Translations under genes and position numbers: made by a program
Part shown: one piece after another, positions 1 to 9,173 of the stretch
How the letters are laid out: every line of letters starts with the position of its first letter
Position numbering within the stretch: the first letter of the stretch is position 1
The notes under the pieces: generated by a model
The model's database searches: none
The model's input: the letters and a program-made list of their open reading frames with translations, nothing else
What the model was told of the DNA's origin: nothing
From: an uncultured Caulobacterales bacterium
GTDB taxonomy: Bacteria; Pseudomonadota; Alphaproteobacteria; Caulobacterales; Maricaulaceae
Direction of reading: 5' to 3'
Length of the DNA stretch: 64,000 bases
NCBI GenBank assembly: GCA_938009235.1
Contig: CALLIK010000004.1
Span: forward strand, 248,001-312,000

Positions 1-1774
1 CGCGCTTATCTTCGCGCTTTTCAATGACTTCCAGGTCATAATGCGGGCGGATAAAGGTATCGTCTCCGACAACTTCTGTGAACACGTCAGCAACTTGGTC
101 GACTTGTGTCAACAGGTCACGCTTTTCATTCAGCAGATATAGCGCCACATCAGGTGATGTCTTGAGGCGGATGCGCTTGGCTTTGCCGCGGACAGCAAAT
201 TCTTCAACCGCGCGAATGGCGGCAAGAGCCGAGCTTTCAACTGTACGTTTACGCCCAACACCCGAACAATGCGGGCAAGATGTTGTGGAGCCCTCAAGCA
301 ATGAACGGCGACGGCGTTGACGGCTAATTTCCATCAGGCCGAACTGGCTAATGCGTGACGTTTGAATGCGAGCGCGATCTTGCGTCAGCATCTCTTTCAT
401 CTTGCGTTCAACGGCTTTGTTGTTCTTGTTCTCGTCCATGTCGATGAAGTCGACAACGATAAGACCGGCAAGATCACGTAGACGCATTTGGCGCGCAAGC
501 TCTTCTGCAGCTTCAAGGTTGGTCCGCAAAGCTGTGCGCTCAATATTACGTTCCTTAGTGGATCGGCCTGAGTTTACGTCAACAGAGACAAGGGCTTCTG
601 TTGGATGAATAACGAGGTATCCGCCAGATTTGAGCTGAACGGTTGCGTCGAGAGAGTTCTCAATCTGCTTCTCTGCGCCATAGCGAAGGAAGAGCGGGAT
701 TTCTTCGTCGTAGTGTTTCACATTCTCGGCATGGCTCGGCATGAGCATGTCGATGAAGCCCTTGGCGGTCTTATAGGCGTCGTCGCCCTGTACGAGGACT
801 TCTTCGATATCTTTATTATAGAGGTCACGGATAGAGCGTTTAACCAGATTGCCTTCCTCATGTATGAGGGCCGGCGCAGAGGACTCCATCGTGGTTTCAC
901 GAATTTCGGACCATAGGCGGGAGAGGTAGTCATAGTCCCGTTCGATTTCAGTCTTGGTTTGCTTGGCACCCGCAGTCCGAACGATCACGCCCATACCTTT
1001 TGGAACCTCTAGTCCATTCATGATTGTCTTGAGGCGCTTGCGATCCGACCCATTGGCAATCTTACGAGAAATGCCGCCACCGCGAGGTGTGTTAGGCATG
1101 AGGACACAGTAACGTCCCGCGAGCGACAAATATGTCGTCATAGCGGCACCTTTATTGCCGCGCTCTTCTTTGACGGCTTGTACGAGTAGGATTTGGCCGC
1201 GCTTGACGACTTCCTGAATTTTGTAACGACGGCGAGAGATGCGCTTACGGCGTTTGACCGCGACATTTACTTGCTCGTCAGCAATTTCTGCATCGCTTGC
1301 GTCGGTCGCGTCATCATCGTCTGGGTCTAGGTTTTCGTCGCGTTCGTCTTCTTCCTCGTCTTCAACATCTGAATCAGAATCAAGATCGTCTTCTTCGTCA
1401 TCGGAGTCTTCATCTGTCTTCGTACGTGTTTTACGTTTCGCTGATGCAGCTTTTCGTTTTTCGTCATCTTCTTCAGCTTGACGAGAATCTTCCTCTTCCT
1501 GTTCTTTCAGGGCGAGCTTGTCTGCTTCAGGAATACGGTAGTAATCAGGATGGATTTCAGAAAACGCGAGGAAACCATGACGATTGCCGCCATATTCAAT
1601 GAATGCGGCCTGTAGGCTGGGTTCAACACGTGTAACGCGGGCAAGATATACATTGCCGCGGAGTTGCCGCTTGTGACGGCTTTCGAAATCTAGTTCTTCA
1701 ACACGATTTGAATCGACGATGACGACCCGAGTTTCTTCCGGGTGGGCGGCATCTATAAGCATACGTTTGGTCAT
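1..1774 (-). CDS. rne: Ribonuclease E, 5' part (runs off window)
   Basis: Endoribonuclease that starts mRNA decay and processes structured RNAs, and scaffolds the RNA degradosome. The ATG at 1774-1772 opens a frame of 591 codons that runs off the left edge. Visible features are an N-terminal S1 RNA-binding domain interrupted by a long acidic, Glu/Asp/Ser-rich insert (about residues 85-180), then the catalytic core. The two metal-binding Asp are D399 (in VDVNSG) and D442 (in VVDFID), 43 residues apart as in E. coli D303/D346. The zinc-link CPHCSGVG begins at C500. The C-terminal scaffold lies outside the window. It is divergent from the amidase gene. The identity is very secure; the acidic S1 insert is, as far as I know, a trait of alphaproteobacterial enzymes. 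Confidence 0.97.
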   Translation of the reverse strand, partial: MTKRMLIDAAHPEETRVVIVDSNRVEELDFESRHKRQLRGNVYLARVTRVEPSLQAAFIEYGGNRHGFLAFSEIHPDYYRIPEADKLALKEQEEEDSRQAEEDDEKRKAASAKRKTRTKTDEDSDDEEDDLDSDSDVEDEEEDERDENLDPDDDDATDASDAEIADEQVNVAVKRRKRISRRRYKIQEVVKRGQILLVQAVKEERGNKGAAMTTYLSLAGRYCVLMPNTPRGGGISRKIANGSDRKRLKTIMNGLEVPKGMGVIVRTAGAKQTKTEIERDYDYLSRLWSEIRETTMESSAPALIHEEGNLVKRSIRDLYNKDIEEVLVQGDDAYKTAKGFIDMLMPSHAENVKHYDEEIPLFLRYGAEKQIENSLDATVQLKSGGYLVIHPTEALVSVDVNSGRSTKERNIERTALRTNLEAAEELARQMRLRDLAGLIVVDFIDMDENKNNKAVERKMKEMLTQDRARIQTSRISQFGLMEISRQRRRRSLLEGSTTSCPHCSGVGRKRTVESSALAAIRAVEEFAVRGKAKRIRLKTSPDVALYLLNEKRDLLTQVDQVADVFTEVVGDDTFIRPHYDLEVIEKREDKR

Positions 1775-2195
1775 GGTATTCTCCAGGTGCTCGCGCGGAT
1801 CTCCGAACTAAGGCTGTGCCTTGTGTCGGTCGCTGCGAGACAAAATAGGGTGAAATAAGGTTCAGGGCCGCCAAACCAGCATGATCAGCCGTATGTACGG
1901 GCCTTTCGATCATAACATTTGGGTATGTGGCGTGCATAAAAACTTTCGAGGTGCGGTGCCGACAAAATGTCTAACACTGCGCAGAAGCGTCGAGGGGGCG
2001 TTTGAATCAGCCTGCCGAACTCGCGTCTTGCGCGAAGCTCTGCCCCATTTTCTCGGGTAGGGCAAAGCATTTGTACTGTGTTCTGCAATATGAAGTGAAG
2101 CGCTACTGCTAAACCTACAACAGGCTGTAATCAGACTGATGGAAATGGGTCTTGATAAGACTTTATTCACCATAAAATCGTCATAGGTACTTATA
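1775..2195. promoter_or_regulatory. Long divergent intergenic region: rne leader and amidase promoter
   Basis: This 421-bp gap separates rne (minus) from the amidase gene (plus) and carries no convincing gene; the short frames crossing it look random. It must hold both promoters. On the minus strand it would give rne a long 5' UTR. RNase E autoregulates through a structured leader in enterobacteria; whether that applies here is inference. A GC-rich inverted stretch near 2040-2070 (GCCCC and GGGC arms around an AT-rich loop) could form a hairpin. I could not pin down -35/-10 boxes. Confidence 0.4.
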
Positions 2196-3074
2196 GTGAC
2201 CCGTCTTCTTCCTACAGCCTTACTCGCAATGGCGCTTCTAGCGCCAGCGTATAGTCATTCCACCACGCCTATTCCGCGGTTAAAGCCCGGTTTAGTGGTC
2301 CCGAAAGCAGCCGTTCCCGTTACGAAGGGTCGCGCACCTGGCGCAAGATACTTTAAGGCCTCTGTTCCTTTCCCTGTTCTTAAACCAATGCGCACAGCTA
2401 AGGTCATTCGCAAGCCTGTCATCGTAATCGATCCTGGACATGGCGGCACTGACCCTGGGGCCGTAGGGGTGAAGGGAACGTATGAGAAAACGATCACAAC
2501 ATCCGCAGCTCATGAACTGGCGGCCCGGCTAAGGCGCTCTGGCAAATACTCCGTCATTCTGACGCGGACTAAAGATAGCTATGTTAATCACGATGATCGG
2601 TTGCGCATTGCGCGTAAAGGCCAAGCTGATCTCTTCATTTCGATTCACGCTGACTCAGCGGGCAATAAAAAGGCGCGCGGCGCGTCAGTATATACGCTCG
2701 CAGACCGCGCCAAAGGGCGTTCTAAGCGGATTGTGAATAACCAAAACTGGATTTTGGACGTTGATTTGTCCGCGCAAAGTGACCCAGTCGGCGATATTCT
2801 CGTTGAACTTGCACAGCGTAAAACTGAAAGTCAGTCGGATGAGTTTGCAGGTATTCTGCTAAATGAGTTAGCTGGCAAAACAGAACTTGTTGGTAATTCA
2901 CACCGTCGTGCTGGATATTATGTCCTCTTGGCACCTGATGTGCCCGCTGTTCTCCTTGAACTTGGCTTTCTGTCTAATCAGGCCGATGAGAAACTATTGA
3001 AGACGAAAAAGCATCGCGCGAAGATTATTTCGAGCGTCGAACGGGCAATAGACCGTTATATGGATGAACGTTAG
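2196..3074 (+). CDS. amiC: N-acetylmuramoyl-L-alanine amidase, periplasmic
   Basis: Amidase_3-family zinc hydrolase that removes stem peptides from peptidoglycan, typically for daughter-cell separation. The GTG start (2196) gives 292 aa with a signal peptide (hydrophobic residues 4-18, cut near AYSHS). The catalytic domain follows from about residue 75: DPGHGGTDPGAVG carries the first zinc His, the Glu of TYEKTI the second ligand, SIHAD the third, and LLELGFLSN the catalytic Glu. There is no recognisable AMIN domain between signal and catalytic domain, only a short proline/basic linker, so the protein is shorter than E. coli AmiC. It lies upstream of PBP1A with an 89-bp gap, as is usual in alphaproteobacteria. 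Confidence 0.93.
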   Translation: MTRLLPTALLAMALLAPAYSHSTTPIPRLKPGLVVPKAAVPVTKGRAPGARYFKASVPFPVLKPMRTAKVIRKPVIVIDPGHGGTDPGAVGVKGTYEKTITTSAAHELAARLRRSGKYSVILTRTKDSYVNHDDRLRIARKGQADLFISIHADSAGNKKARGASVYTLADRAKGRSKRIVNNQNWILDVDLSAQSDPVGDILVELAQRKTESQSDEFAGILLNELAGKTELVGNSHRRAGYYVLLAPDVPAVLLELGFLSNQADEKLLKTKKHRAKIISSVERAIDRYMDER

Positions 3075-3163
3075 GCTTTTGCGTTGGGCCTTATATGAGG
3101 CAATGCCTTTATTAGGTGGGTTTGCCCCGCTAGCATCGCACTATCGCCGCATTCGGCCCACAA

Positions 3164-6118
3164 ATGATTCGACCTATGACCGAGACACTAAGAGCTACAT
3201 CACACGACACGACCAGTAAGCGGCGTAAGACCATTTGGCGTGCGATCAAATGGCTGTTCGGTATTGGTCTGGTTTTGGGTTTGATCATTTTGATCATTCT
3301 GTTTGTCTTTATCGTCAAATCGACTCGGGACCTGCCGAGTGTAGAAAGCCTGTCTGAATACAAACCCCCCGTCATGTCGCGTGTTCATGCGGGCGATGGC
3401 AAACTCATTAGTGAGTTTCGTAAGCAGGCGCGAGTCTTCGTTCCGATTGAAACCGTTCCAGAGGCGCTTCAGCATTCTTTCGTCGCGGCAGAAGATAAGC
3501 GATTTTATACCCATGATGGATTTGACCCGATTGGATTTGCACGTGCCATGAAAGCAAATGTCGGACATGCGCTGAATGACCGCCGTATGGAAGGTGGATC
3601 AACTTTGACTCAGCAGGTCGCGAAGAATTTCTTAGTTGGAAATGAACGTAGCCTTGAACGGAAAATTCGCGAAGTCGCGATTGCGCGTCGTATTGAAAAG
3701 GCGATGGATAAAGACACGATCTTAGAGCTTTATCTTAATGAGATTTACTTTGGCCGTGGCGCTTACGGCGTTGCAGCGGCTTCGTTGAATTATTTCGGTA
3801 AGCCAATGAAGGATTTGACTGTTGCAGAGATTGCCTATCTGGCGGTGCTCCCAAAAGGTCCATCAAATTATCAAGTGGGTGACCCTGCCAAAAAAGAACG
3901 TGCGATACGTCGCCGTAATTATGTTCTGACACGTATGGCCGCAGATGAATATATCACGGCGGAAGAGGCCGAGGCTGCCCGCGAAACGGATATTGTCGTT
4001 ATTGATCGTTTCGATGGAGATGAATATCTGGCGGCGGAGTATTTCGTCGAAGAGGCCCGTAAGAAAATCTACAAGATGTATGGCGAAGATGAGCTGTATG
4101 AAGGGGGGCTCTCCATTCGAACGACATTGGATACATCCATGCAGCTCGAAGGTCGTCGAGCCTTGCGTCGTGGTTTGGAAATGATGGATCGCCGTCATGG
4201 CTATCGCGGCCCGCTGACAGCACTAGAGTCTATGTCCGATTGGCGCACGAAACTTACGGCTGTCAAACCTCCGCGTGATATAGGTGATTGGCGTGTCGCG
4301 CTCGTTATGGAAACGGCGGAGAAATCCGCTAAACTTGTTTTTGTTGCGCCAGAGGATTTTCCTGAAGATGAAGAGTTCCCTGAAGTTGATGCGAAGGGCA
4401 CATTAGCTCTCTCTGATATCGTCTGGGCGAAAAAAGCTTTAGCCAAAGGCGCGGTAGGCCGCGATCTGAAATCCGTTAAAGATGTCCTCTCCGCAGGTGA
4501 TGTTATTCTTGTGCAGCGTAAATCTGTCAAAGCCAAAGCGGCCACGTCGACAGAGTATAATCTACGCCAAGTGCCAAAGGCTAATGGAGGTCTCATTGCG
4601 ATGGACCCACATACGGGTCGTATTTTGGCGATGATCGGTGGATATAGCTTTGAGCAATCCCAATTTAACCGCGCCACACAAGCCAAGCGTCAGCCTGGAT
4701 CAGCGTTCAAACCTTTCGTTTATGCAACGGCTTTGGAACAAGGCTTTACGCCTGCGACCCAGATTTTGGACGCGCCATTTGTGATCGAGCGTAAAGACGT
4801 CGAGTGTGAAGAAAATGAGCAAGGCACCTTGTCATTACTCGATGCGGAGGAAGAGCGTCGTGAAGACGAGCAGGATGAAGAGTCATTCGAAGATGAGTGT
4901 GAGCGTTTCTATAAACCTGAGAACTACAATGCTGGTAATTTTTACGGACTATCGACCCTCCGCTTAGGGATTGAAAAGTCTCGAAATGCGATGACCGTTC
5001 GACTTGCCAATGAAATGGGCATGGCGCCTGTTATGAAAATGTCCCAAAGGTTCGGAATATATGATGCGCCCAAGCCAGAGCTTGCATGGGCGCTTGGCGC
5101 TGGCGAGACAACGCTCCTGCGTTTAGCCACAGCTTATTCAACCATGATCAATGGCGGGAAAGCTGTAGAGCCTCGTATTTTGGACCGCGTTCAAGACGGC
5201 ACCGGGAAAACGATTTTTAACGCGTTTGAAGTCGATTGCGCGAATTGTCAGCAAGACGAGTATTATGGCGGAGAGCCTCCGGAACTGCCTGACACAAGGG
5301 CCCAAGTTATTGACCCTGTTACAGCCTATCAAATTACTTATATTATGCAGGGAGCTGTTCAAAACGGTACAGGGGCTCGCCTCAAATCATTAGAACGCCC
5401 ACTTGGTGGTAAGACGGGTACAACGAATGATAGCTTGGATAACTGGTTTATGGGATTCTCTCCTGACTTAGTTGTGGGCGTTTATGTCGGCATCGATACG
5501 CCTGAGCAGATGGGCCGCGAAACGGGTTCAAGCTCAGCTGTACCGATTGTCAAAGACTTCCTCGAAACTGTTTTGAAAGATCAATCTAAAGTTCCATTCC
5601 GTATTCCAGATGGCGTGACGCTGGCTCCCATCAACCGTGTTTCTGGTGAGCCATCTTATATAGGTGCACCCGACTTTATTCTTGAAGCTTTCAAGCCTGG
5701 AACAGAGCCTAGCGTTGGTGGTTTGCGCCGCACTATGCGCATGGGGTCGGGAACTGACTCATTGGGCGGCTTCTTTGGATCAACATTGCCTGATACGGCC
5801 GACGTTGAAAAACCTGCTCCTGATGGGGAAGAAACCTTAGCTCCGAAAGAAGACGAGGCATCGGACGAAGTGCCAACTGATCTAGAGGCTATGCTTGATC
5901 GTGCTAAAAATGCTGTTGAAGAGGTCCGCGACCCTGCCGGTGAATCTGATGCGGCCGTTGAGAGTGAAGCGACGCAAGGCGAGGAAGATGCGCCTGTGAA
6001 AGTTGAAGACGTTATAGAAACGCCGACTCTATCAACACCTACGACGCCTATTATCCCACCTATTGAGGAAGCGGTTGAAAAACCCGTGGAGAAAGCACTG
6101 GACGATGGCCTCTACTAG
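3164..6118 (+). CDS. mrcA: Penicillin-binding protein 1A, bifunctional
   Basis: Bifunctional peptidoglycan synthase: it polymerises glycan from lipid II and cross-links stem peptides. The 984 residues have one TM helix (about 35-55), then a GT51 transglycosylase domain with the catalytic-Glu motif AAEDKRFYTHDG (near residue 110) and EGGSTLTQQ, and a transpeptidase with SAFK (active Ser near 513), SRN (near 607) and KTGTT (near 750). An OB-like insert lies between the two. The last 150 residues are an acidic Pro/Glu-rich tail, probably disordered. An in-frame ATG at 3176 is an alternative start; neither has a strong RBS. It sits between the amidase and prfB, the common order in this class. Confidence 0.95.
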   Translation: MIRPMTETLRATSHDTTSKRRKTIWRAIKWLFGIGLVLGLIILIILFVFIVKSTRDLPSVESLSEYKPPVMSRVHAGDGKLISEFRKQARVFVPIETVPEALQHSFVAAEDKRFYTHDGFDPIGFARAMKANVGHALNDRRMEGGSTLTQQVAKNFLVGNERSLERKIREVAIARRIEKAMDKDTILELYLNEIYFGRGAYGVAAASLNYFGKPMKDLTVAEIAYLAVLPKGPSNYQVGDPAKKERAIRRRNYVLTRMAADEYITAEEAEAARETDIVVIDRFDGDEYLAAEYFVEEARKKIYKMYGEDELYEGGLSIRTTLDTSMQLEGRRALRRGLEMMDRRHGYRGPLTALESMSDWRTKLTAVKPPRDIGDWRVALVMETAEKSAKLVFVAPEDFPEDEEFPEVDAKGTLALSDIVWAKKALAKGAVGRDLKSVKDVLSAGDVILVQRKSVKAKAATSTEYNLRQVPKANGGLIAMDPHTGRILAMIGGYSFEQSQFNRATQAKRQPGSAFKPFVYATALEQGFTPATQILDAPFVIERKDVECEENEQGTLSLLDAEEERREDEQDEESFEDECERFYKPENYNAGNFYGLSTLRLGIEKSRNAMTVRLANEMGMAPVMKMSQRFGIYDAPKPELAWALGAGETTLLRLATAYSTMINGGKAVEPRILDRVQDGTGKTIFNAFEVDCANCQQDEYYGGEPPELPDTRAQVIDPVTAYQITYIMQGAVQNGTGARLKSLERPLGGKTGTTNDSLDNWFMGFSPDLVVGVYVGIDTPEQMGRETGSSSAVPIVKDFLETVLKDQSKVPFRIPDGVTLAPINRVSGEPSYIGAPDFILEAFKPGTEPSVGGLRRTMRMGSGTDSLGGFFGSTLPDTADVEKPAPDGEETLAPKEDEASDEVPTDLEAMLDRAKNAVEEVRDPAGESDAAVESEATQGEEDAPVKVEDVIETPTLSTPTTPIIPPIEEAVEKPVEKALDDGLY

Positions 6119-6122
6119 CCCC

Positions 6123-6150
6123 ATATCGGCTTCATTATGAGAGCCGATAT
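6123..6150 (+). promoter_or_regulatory. Hairpin enclosing the prfB start codon
   Basis: Perfect 9-bp inverted repeat ATATCGGCT (6123-6131) and AGCCGATAT (6142-6150). The 10-nt loop contains the ATG of prfB at 6137-6139. No U-tract follows, so it is not a classical terminator for the PBP1A gene ending at 6118. A start codon displayed in a hairpin loop, with no clear Shine-Dalgarno upstream, suggests an effect on initiation; this is inference. Confidence 0.5.
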
Positions 6151-7250
6151 CATTCAAATGAAATCCGACATTGAGCAGTCTATTGAACTGCTAAGGAGGC
6201 GTCTTTGACTGGGATGTTGCAGAACGCCGCCTCGCGGAACTCAATAATCTAGCTGAAGACCCTGCTTTGTGGGACCGTCCGCAAGAAGCCCAAAAGCTCA
6301 TGCAGGAACGCTCAAAACTAGAATCTAGTTTTGAGGCGATCAAGAAAATCCAAATCGAACTGACGGAAAATGTCGAACTCGCCGAATTGGCCGAAATGGA
6401 TGATGATGCCGAGCTTGTCGACGCTGCGGCTGAAGCCCTCATCCAAACGAAGTCTGCAGCTGACGCGGCTGAACTCGTGGCCTTGATGAGCGGTGAAGCC
6501 GACAGTAATAATTGCTTTGTTGAAATTCACCCCGGGGCTGGCGGGACAGAGGCCCAGGATTGGGCCGAAATGGTGCTGCGTATGTACATGCGTTGGGCCA
6601 ATTCGCGCGGCATGAAAACCGAACTCCTCGAAGCCCAAGATGGCGATGGGGCAGGGATTAAATCTGCGACACTTCGGATTAAAGGTGAGAACGCATTTGG
6701 GTGGATGAAAACGGAATCTGGCGTACATCGCTTGGTACGTATCTCGCCCTTTGACAGCTCGGCACGCCGTCACACTAGCTTCGCCTCAGTTTGGGTTTTC
6801 CCAGAAATTGACGATACAATTGAAATCGACATTGATGAAAGCGAGTGCCGCGTTGATACGTATCGTGCCTCTGGCGCGGGCGGGCAGCACATCAATAAAA
6901 CTGATTCAGCGGTCCGTATTACGCATGAACCTTCAGGCATTGTTGTTCAGTGCCAATCCGATCGTAGTCAGCATAAGAACCGCTCTCAAGCGTGGGATAT
7001 GCTGCGTGCGCGCCTCTATGAAGAAGAGCTACGTAAGCGCGAAGAAGAAGCGCAATCGCTCGCGGACAGCAAAACTGATATTGGTTGGGGCCATCAAATC
7101 CGTAGTTACGTTCTACAGCCCTATCAAATGGTCAAAGATCTGCGCACAGGCGTCGAAACATCTGACACATCGGGTGTGTTAGACGGTAAGCTTGATGTAT
7201 TCATGGCAGCCGCCTTGAGTGCACGTGTCGGAGCAGACAACGACACTTAA
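6137..7250 (+). CDS. prfB: Peptide chain release factor 2 (programmed +1 frameshift)
   Basis: RF2 recognises UGA and UAA stop codons and triggers release of the finished peptide. Two frames make it up. Codons 1-23 run from ATG 6137 to CTT 6203-6205, where an in-frame TGA (6206-6208) follows; after a +1 slip, GAC (6207-6209) continues to the stop at 7250, giving 370 aa, the normal RF2 length. Key motifs are SPF in [11 protein letters not shown] (stop-codon reading) and GAGGQHINK (GGQ peptidyl-transferase motif near residue 249). A plain ORF caller would start at 6267 and lose the N-terminus. The start at 6137 gives [15 protein letters not shown], which resembles other alphaproteobacterial RF2 N-termini; ATG 6158 is an alternative. 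Confidence 0.95.
6194..6209 (+). promoter_or_regulatory. RF2 recoding site: SD-like AGGAGG plus CTT TGA C
   Basis: AGGAGG (6194-6199), one spacer codon CGT, then CTT TGA C (6203-6209). This is the classical prfB autoregulatory frameshift cassette: the internal Shine-Dalgarno-like hexamer sits 3 nt before the slippery CTT codon, and the weak stop context TGA-C stalls the ribosome when RF2 is scarce, favouring the +1 slip. The spacing matches the E. coli arrangement. The downstream frame resumes as DWDVAERRL, typical of RF2. Confidence 0.95.
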
Positions 7251-7261
7251 ACGCGTCTTAA
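7247..7261. promoter_or_regulatory. CtrA-like box TTAA-N7-TTAA
   Basis: TTAA at 7247-7250 and TTAA at 7258-7261, separated by exactly 7 nt, 24 bp before the start of the DUF3137 gene and overlapping the prfB stop codon. This matches the consensus bound by the cell-cycle regulator CtrA in Caulobacter-type alphaproteobacteria. About one such match is expected by chance in 64 kb, so position is the only support. The same bases form a 6-bp ACTTAA/TTAAGT inverted repeat followed by a T-rich stretch, so a weak prfB terminator is the alternative. Confidence 0.3.
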
Positions 7262-7285
7262 GTTTGTTTTGATAGTTGCAAAGCA

Positions 7286-8188
7286 ATGAAGTTCTCACAC
7301 GAACAGCCTTCTGACCTGCATCCGCTTCGCGCGTATCTTTATGATAAGTTCGACTGGCGTTATCGCGGGAAGTCTGTGCCGCCGCCTGGTCTTCACCTGT
7401 TGTCAGCTACGCGAATGATCACAAGTCGGAGCGGGCTTTGGCAATGCGACGGTCATATCAAGGGCGCCGGCTTCAACGATATGCCGTTCGATATTCATGA
7501 GGTCTATGCGCGCGTGGTCGATGACCCTGTTGTCACCACTGAAGAGCCACTGCTTGGATACACGGGTTTCCGCGGGTTGCTCGTGGCTTCGAACCATAAA
7601 ACCTCGTTCTTATCCCGCACGATTGTCAGGCATGACAGAGGCGTTTTGAATACAAAAATCGTGGATGGCATGAAACGTGTAGGCCTTGTTGATCAAGCCT
7701 TTGAGAATAGGTTTGAAGTCTATTCCGACGATCAAGTCGAAAGCCGAGCGCTTTTGTCTCCAGATTTCATGGAGCGGTTATTGCGCATGGACGCGCATCA
7801 TCGATATGCAGGGATGCAAGTCGCTTTCATCGCGGGCCGCATCTATGTCGTTTTACCCGTGTGTGATACCATAAGTTTTGGATGCGATGCGGTTTGCATA
7901 AGTCCAGAGCAGGCAGCCGCGAAAGTCATTGGAGAAATGGAAACCGTTTTCGAAATTTTGAGCGATATAGATGTCTTGCAAGCCAGTGCAGGACGTAAAC
8001 CAGAGTCGCAAATCGAGGATGAACGTAAGGCGTGGTATGCGGCCCGCGTTTCAGAGGTAGAGATATGCGTTGAGACGGCGCTTAAAGACGGGGTTTTATC
8101 AGGCGCACCTATTCCTGATTGGATGACAGCTGATGCTTATGACCTCATTGATAGGCGATTACACGGTATGCTGCGCCCGCGTTTCTGA
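7286..8188 (+). CDS. DUF3137-like protein
   Basis: 300 aa, no signal peptide and no clear membrane segment. The central part reads like DUF3137: a GYTGFRGLLVAS stretch, then a segment with FEVYSDD, SRALLSPDFMERLLRM and IAGRIYVVLPV. The function of that family is unknown. The N-terminal half (PLRAYLYDKFDWRYRGK) has no motif I recognise. It follows prfB by 35 bp but may have its own promoter. Its 3' end overlaps the convergent gene at 8159 by 30 bp. Confidence 0.6.
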   Translation: MKFSHEQPSDLHPLRAYLYDKFDWRYRGKSVPPPGLHLLSATRMITSRSGLWQCDGHIKGAGFNDMPFDIHEVYARVVDDPVVTTEEPLLGYTGFRGLLVASNHKTSFLSRTIVRHDRGVLNTKIVDGMKRVGLVDQAFENRFEVYSDDQVESRALLSPDFMERLLRMDAHHRYAGMQVAFIAGRIYVVLPVCDTISFGCDAVCISPEQAAAKVIGEMETVFEILSDIDVLQASAGRKPESQIEDERKAWYAARVSEVEICVETALKDGVLSGAPIPDWMTADAYDLIDRRLHGMLRPRF

Positions 8189-8671
8189 CCATGAAAATGG
8201 CACCACGTGATTGAGCCACGCTTGCGTTGGCTTTTCTGTCTTGGGTTCAAACCTTAGAGGCGCTGTGCCTGAGTTGACGAGAAACCAATCTTGCAACAGA
8301 TCAGCTTGTTTCTCTGTCGGATAATCATCGAAATTAGCGTTCTGTTTCACGCGGTAGCTATAACGCCAATTCCTTGGGTCGATGAGATATCCCAATGCCG
8401 TCAAACGCCCCGTTTCATATTGCCAAACATGGCAAAGCTCGTGAACCAGTAATGATTGCAAAATAAGCGGCTCGCGCGTGAAATCTAGCGGCGCGTTCTG
8501 CCAATATAGGTCTGGCCCACGGCACAGGATTTTATTTTTCGCGAATGGATTATGTGCGCGGTCAATCAAACGCACAGATGTGATGTTAAAAGCGCGGGTG
8601 AAACCCTCTGGTAGGGCCGCGGTTTCATGTGTTGAAAGATGACGTGTGTGAACGGACATTGAGTGCAACAT
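8159..8671 (-). CDS. Small HExxH-containing protein ('vgr-related' type)
   Basis: 170 aa with a metallopeptidase-like motif HELCHVWQYETG near residue 77 (HExxH-W-Q), followed by a tyrosine/arginine-rich stretch and a second conserved region EKQADLLQDWF. Short alphaproteobacterial proteins of this layout are often annotated as vgr-related protein; the function is unknown and no zinc-dependent activity has been shown that I know of. ATG 8671 is preceded by AGG at a good distance. The stop lies inside the 3' end of the convergent DUF3137 gene. Confidence 0.55.
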   Translation of the reverse strand: MLHSMSVHTRHLSTHETAALPEGFTRAFNITSVRLIDRAHNPFAKNKILCRGPDLYWQNAPLDFTREPLILQSLLVHELCHVWQYETGRLTALGYLIDPRNWRYSYRVKQNANFDDYPTEKQADLLQDWFLVNSGTAPLRFEPKTEKPTQAWLNHVVPFSWSETRAQHTV

Positions 8672-8708
8672 GCCGACCTGCGCGATCTACACAACCTAAA
8701 TTTAGACA

Positions 8709-8735
8709 ATAAAAAAGCCGCCCCAAAGGAACGGC
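8709..8735 (-). terminator. Rho-independent terminator of rpsU
   Basis: Read on the minus strand: stem GCCGTTCC (8735-8728), loop TTT, stem GGGGCGGC (8724-8717), then a T-tract (8716-8711). The stem is 8 bp with two G-U pairs. It lies 29 bp downstream of the rpsU stop codon. Confidence 0.85.
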
Positions 8736-8763
8736 ATTTTACTAGCTTTTGAGCGCGGTTCGC

Positions 8764-9000
8764 CTAGCGGCGAGGCGGCTTCTTTTTCGAAGGAATAAGA
8801 CCTTCGATTTGAGCGCGTTTACGCGCCAATTTTCGGGAACGACGAACAGCTTCAGCTTGCTCGCGAACGCGTTTTTCAGATGGCTTTTCATAATGCTTAC
8901 GCGCTTTAATTTCGCGTAGGATGCCTTCGTTTTGCATCTTTTTCTTAAGAGCGCGGAGCGCTTGGTCCACATTGTTCTGACGGACGTAGATTTCAACCAT
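8764..9000 (-). CDS. rpsU: 30S ribosomal protein S21
   Basis: Small-subunit ribosomal protein that helps the 30S platform engage mRNA start sites. 78 aa, highly basic; the start [19 protein letters not shown] and the central [15 protein letters not shown] are diagnostic for S21. Its C-terminus is rich in Lys/Arg/Pro, as in alphaproteobacterial S21. It is a single gene ending in a strong terminator. The other frame over the same DNA (8742-8996) is a shadow. Confidence 0.97.
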   Translation of the reverse strand: MVEIYVRQNNVDQALRALKKKMQNEGILREIKARKHYEKPSEKRVREQAEAVRRSRKLARKRAQIEGLIPSKKKPPRR

Positions 9001-9173
9001 ATCGAGTTATCTCGTATTTCGTGTTCAAAAGCTAAAAGCTCCGCATAAAGTGCAGAGCCCTATAAGTTGCGCTTCACCTACAGGGTGGAATGCGTCTCGT
9101 AAAGGGTGGATTTGCACCAAGATACGCTCAAAATGACGTGCCACGACATGTTTTCTGCGCCATATCATATATC

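Noticed and set aside
605..916. 103-codon plus-strand frame in rne
   Set aside because: Antisense to the RNase E catalytic core, whose minus-strand motifs are unmistakable.
4201..4686. 161-codon minus-strand frame
   Set aside because: Antisense to the PBP1A gene.
6267..7250. Shorter prfB start at 6267
   Set aside because: Would delete the N-terminus; the frameshift site restores the full-length RF2.
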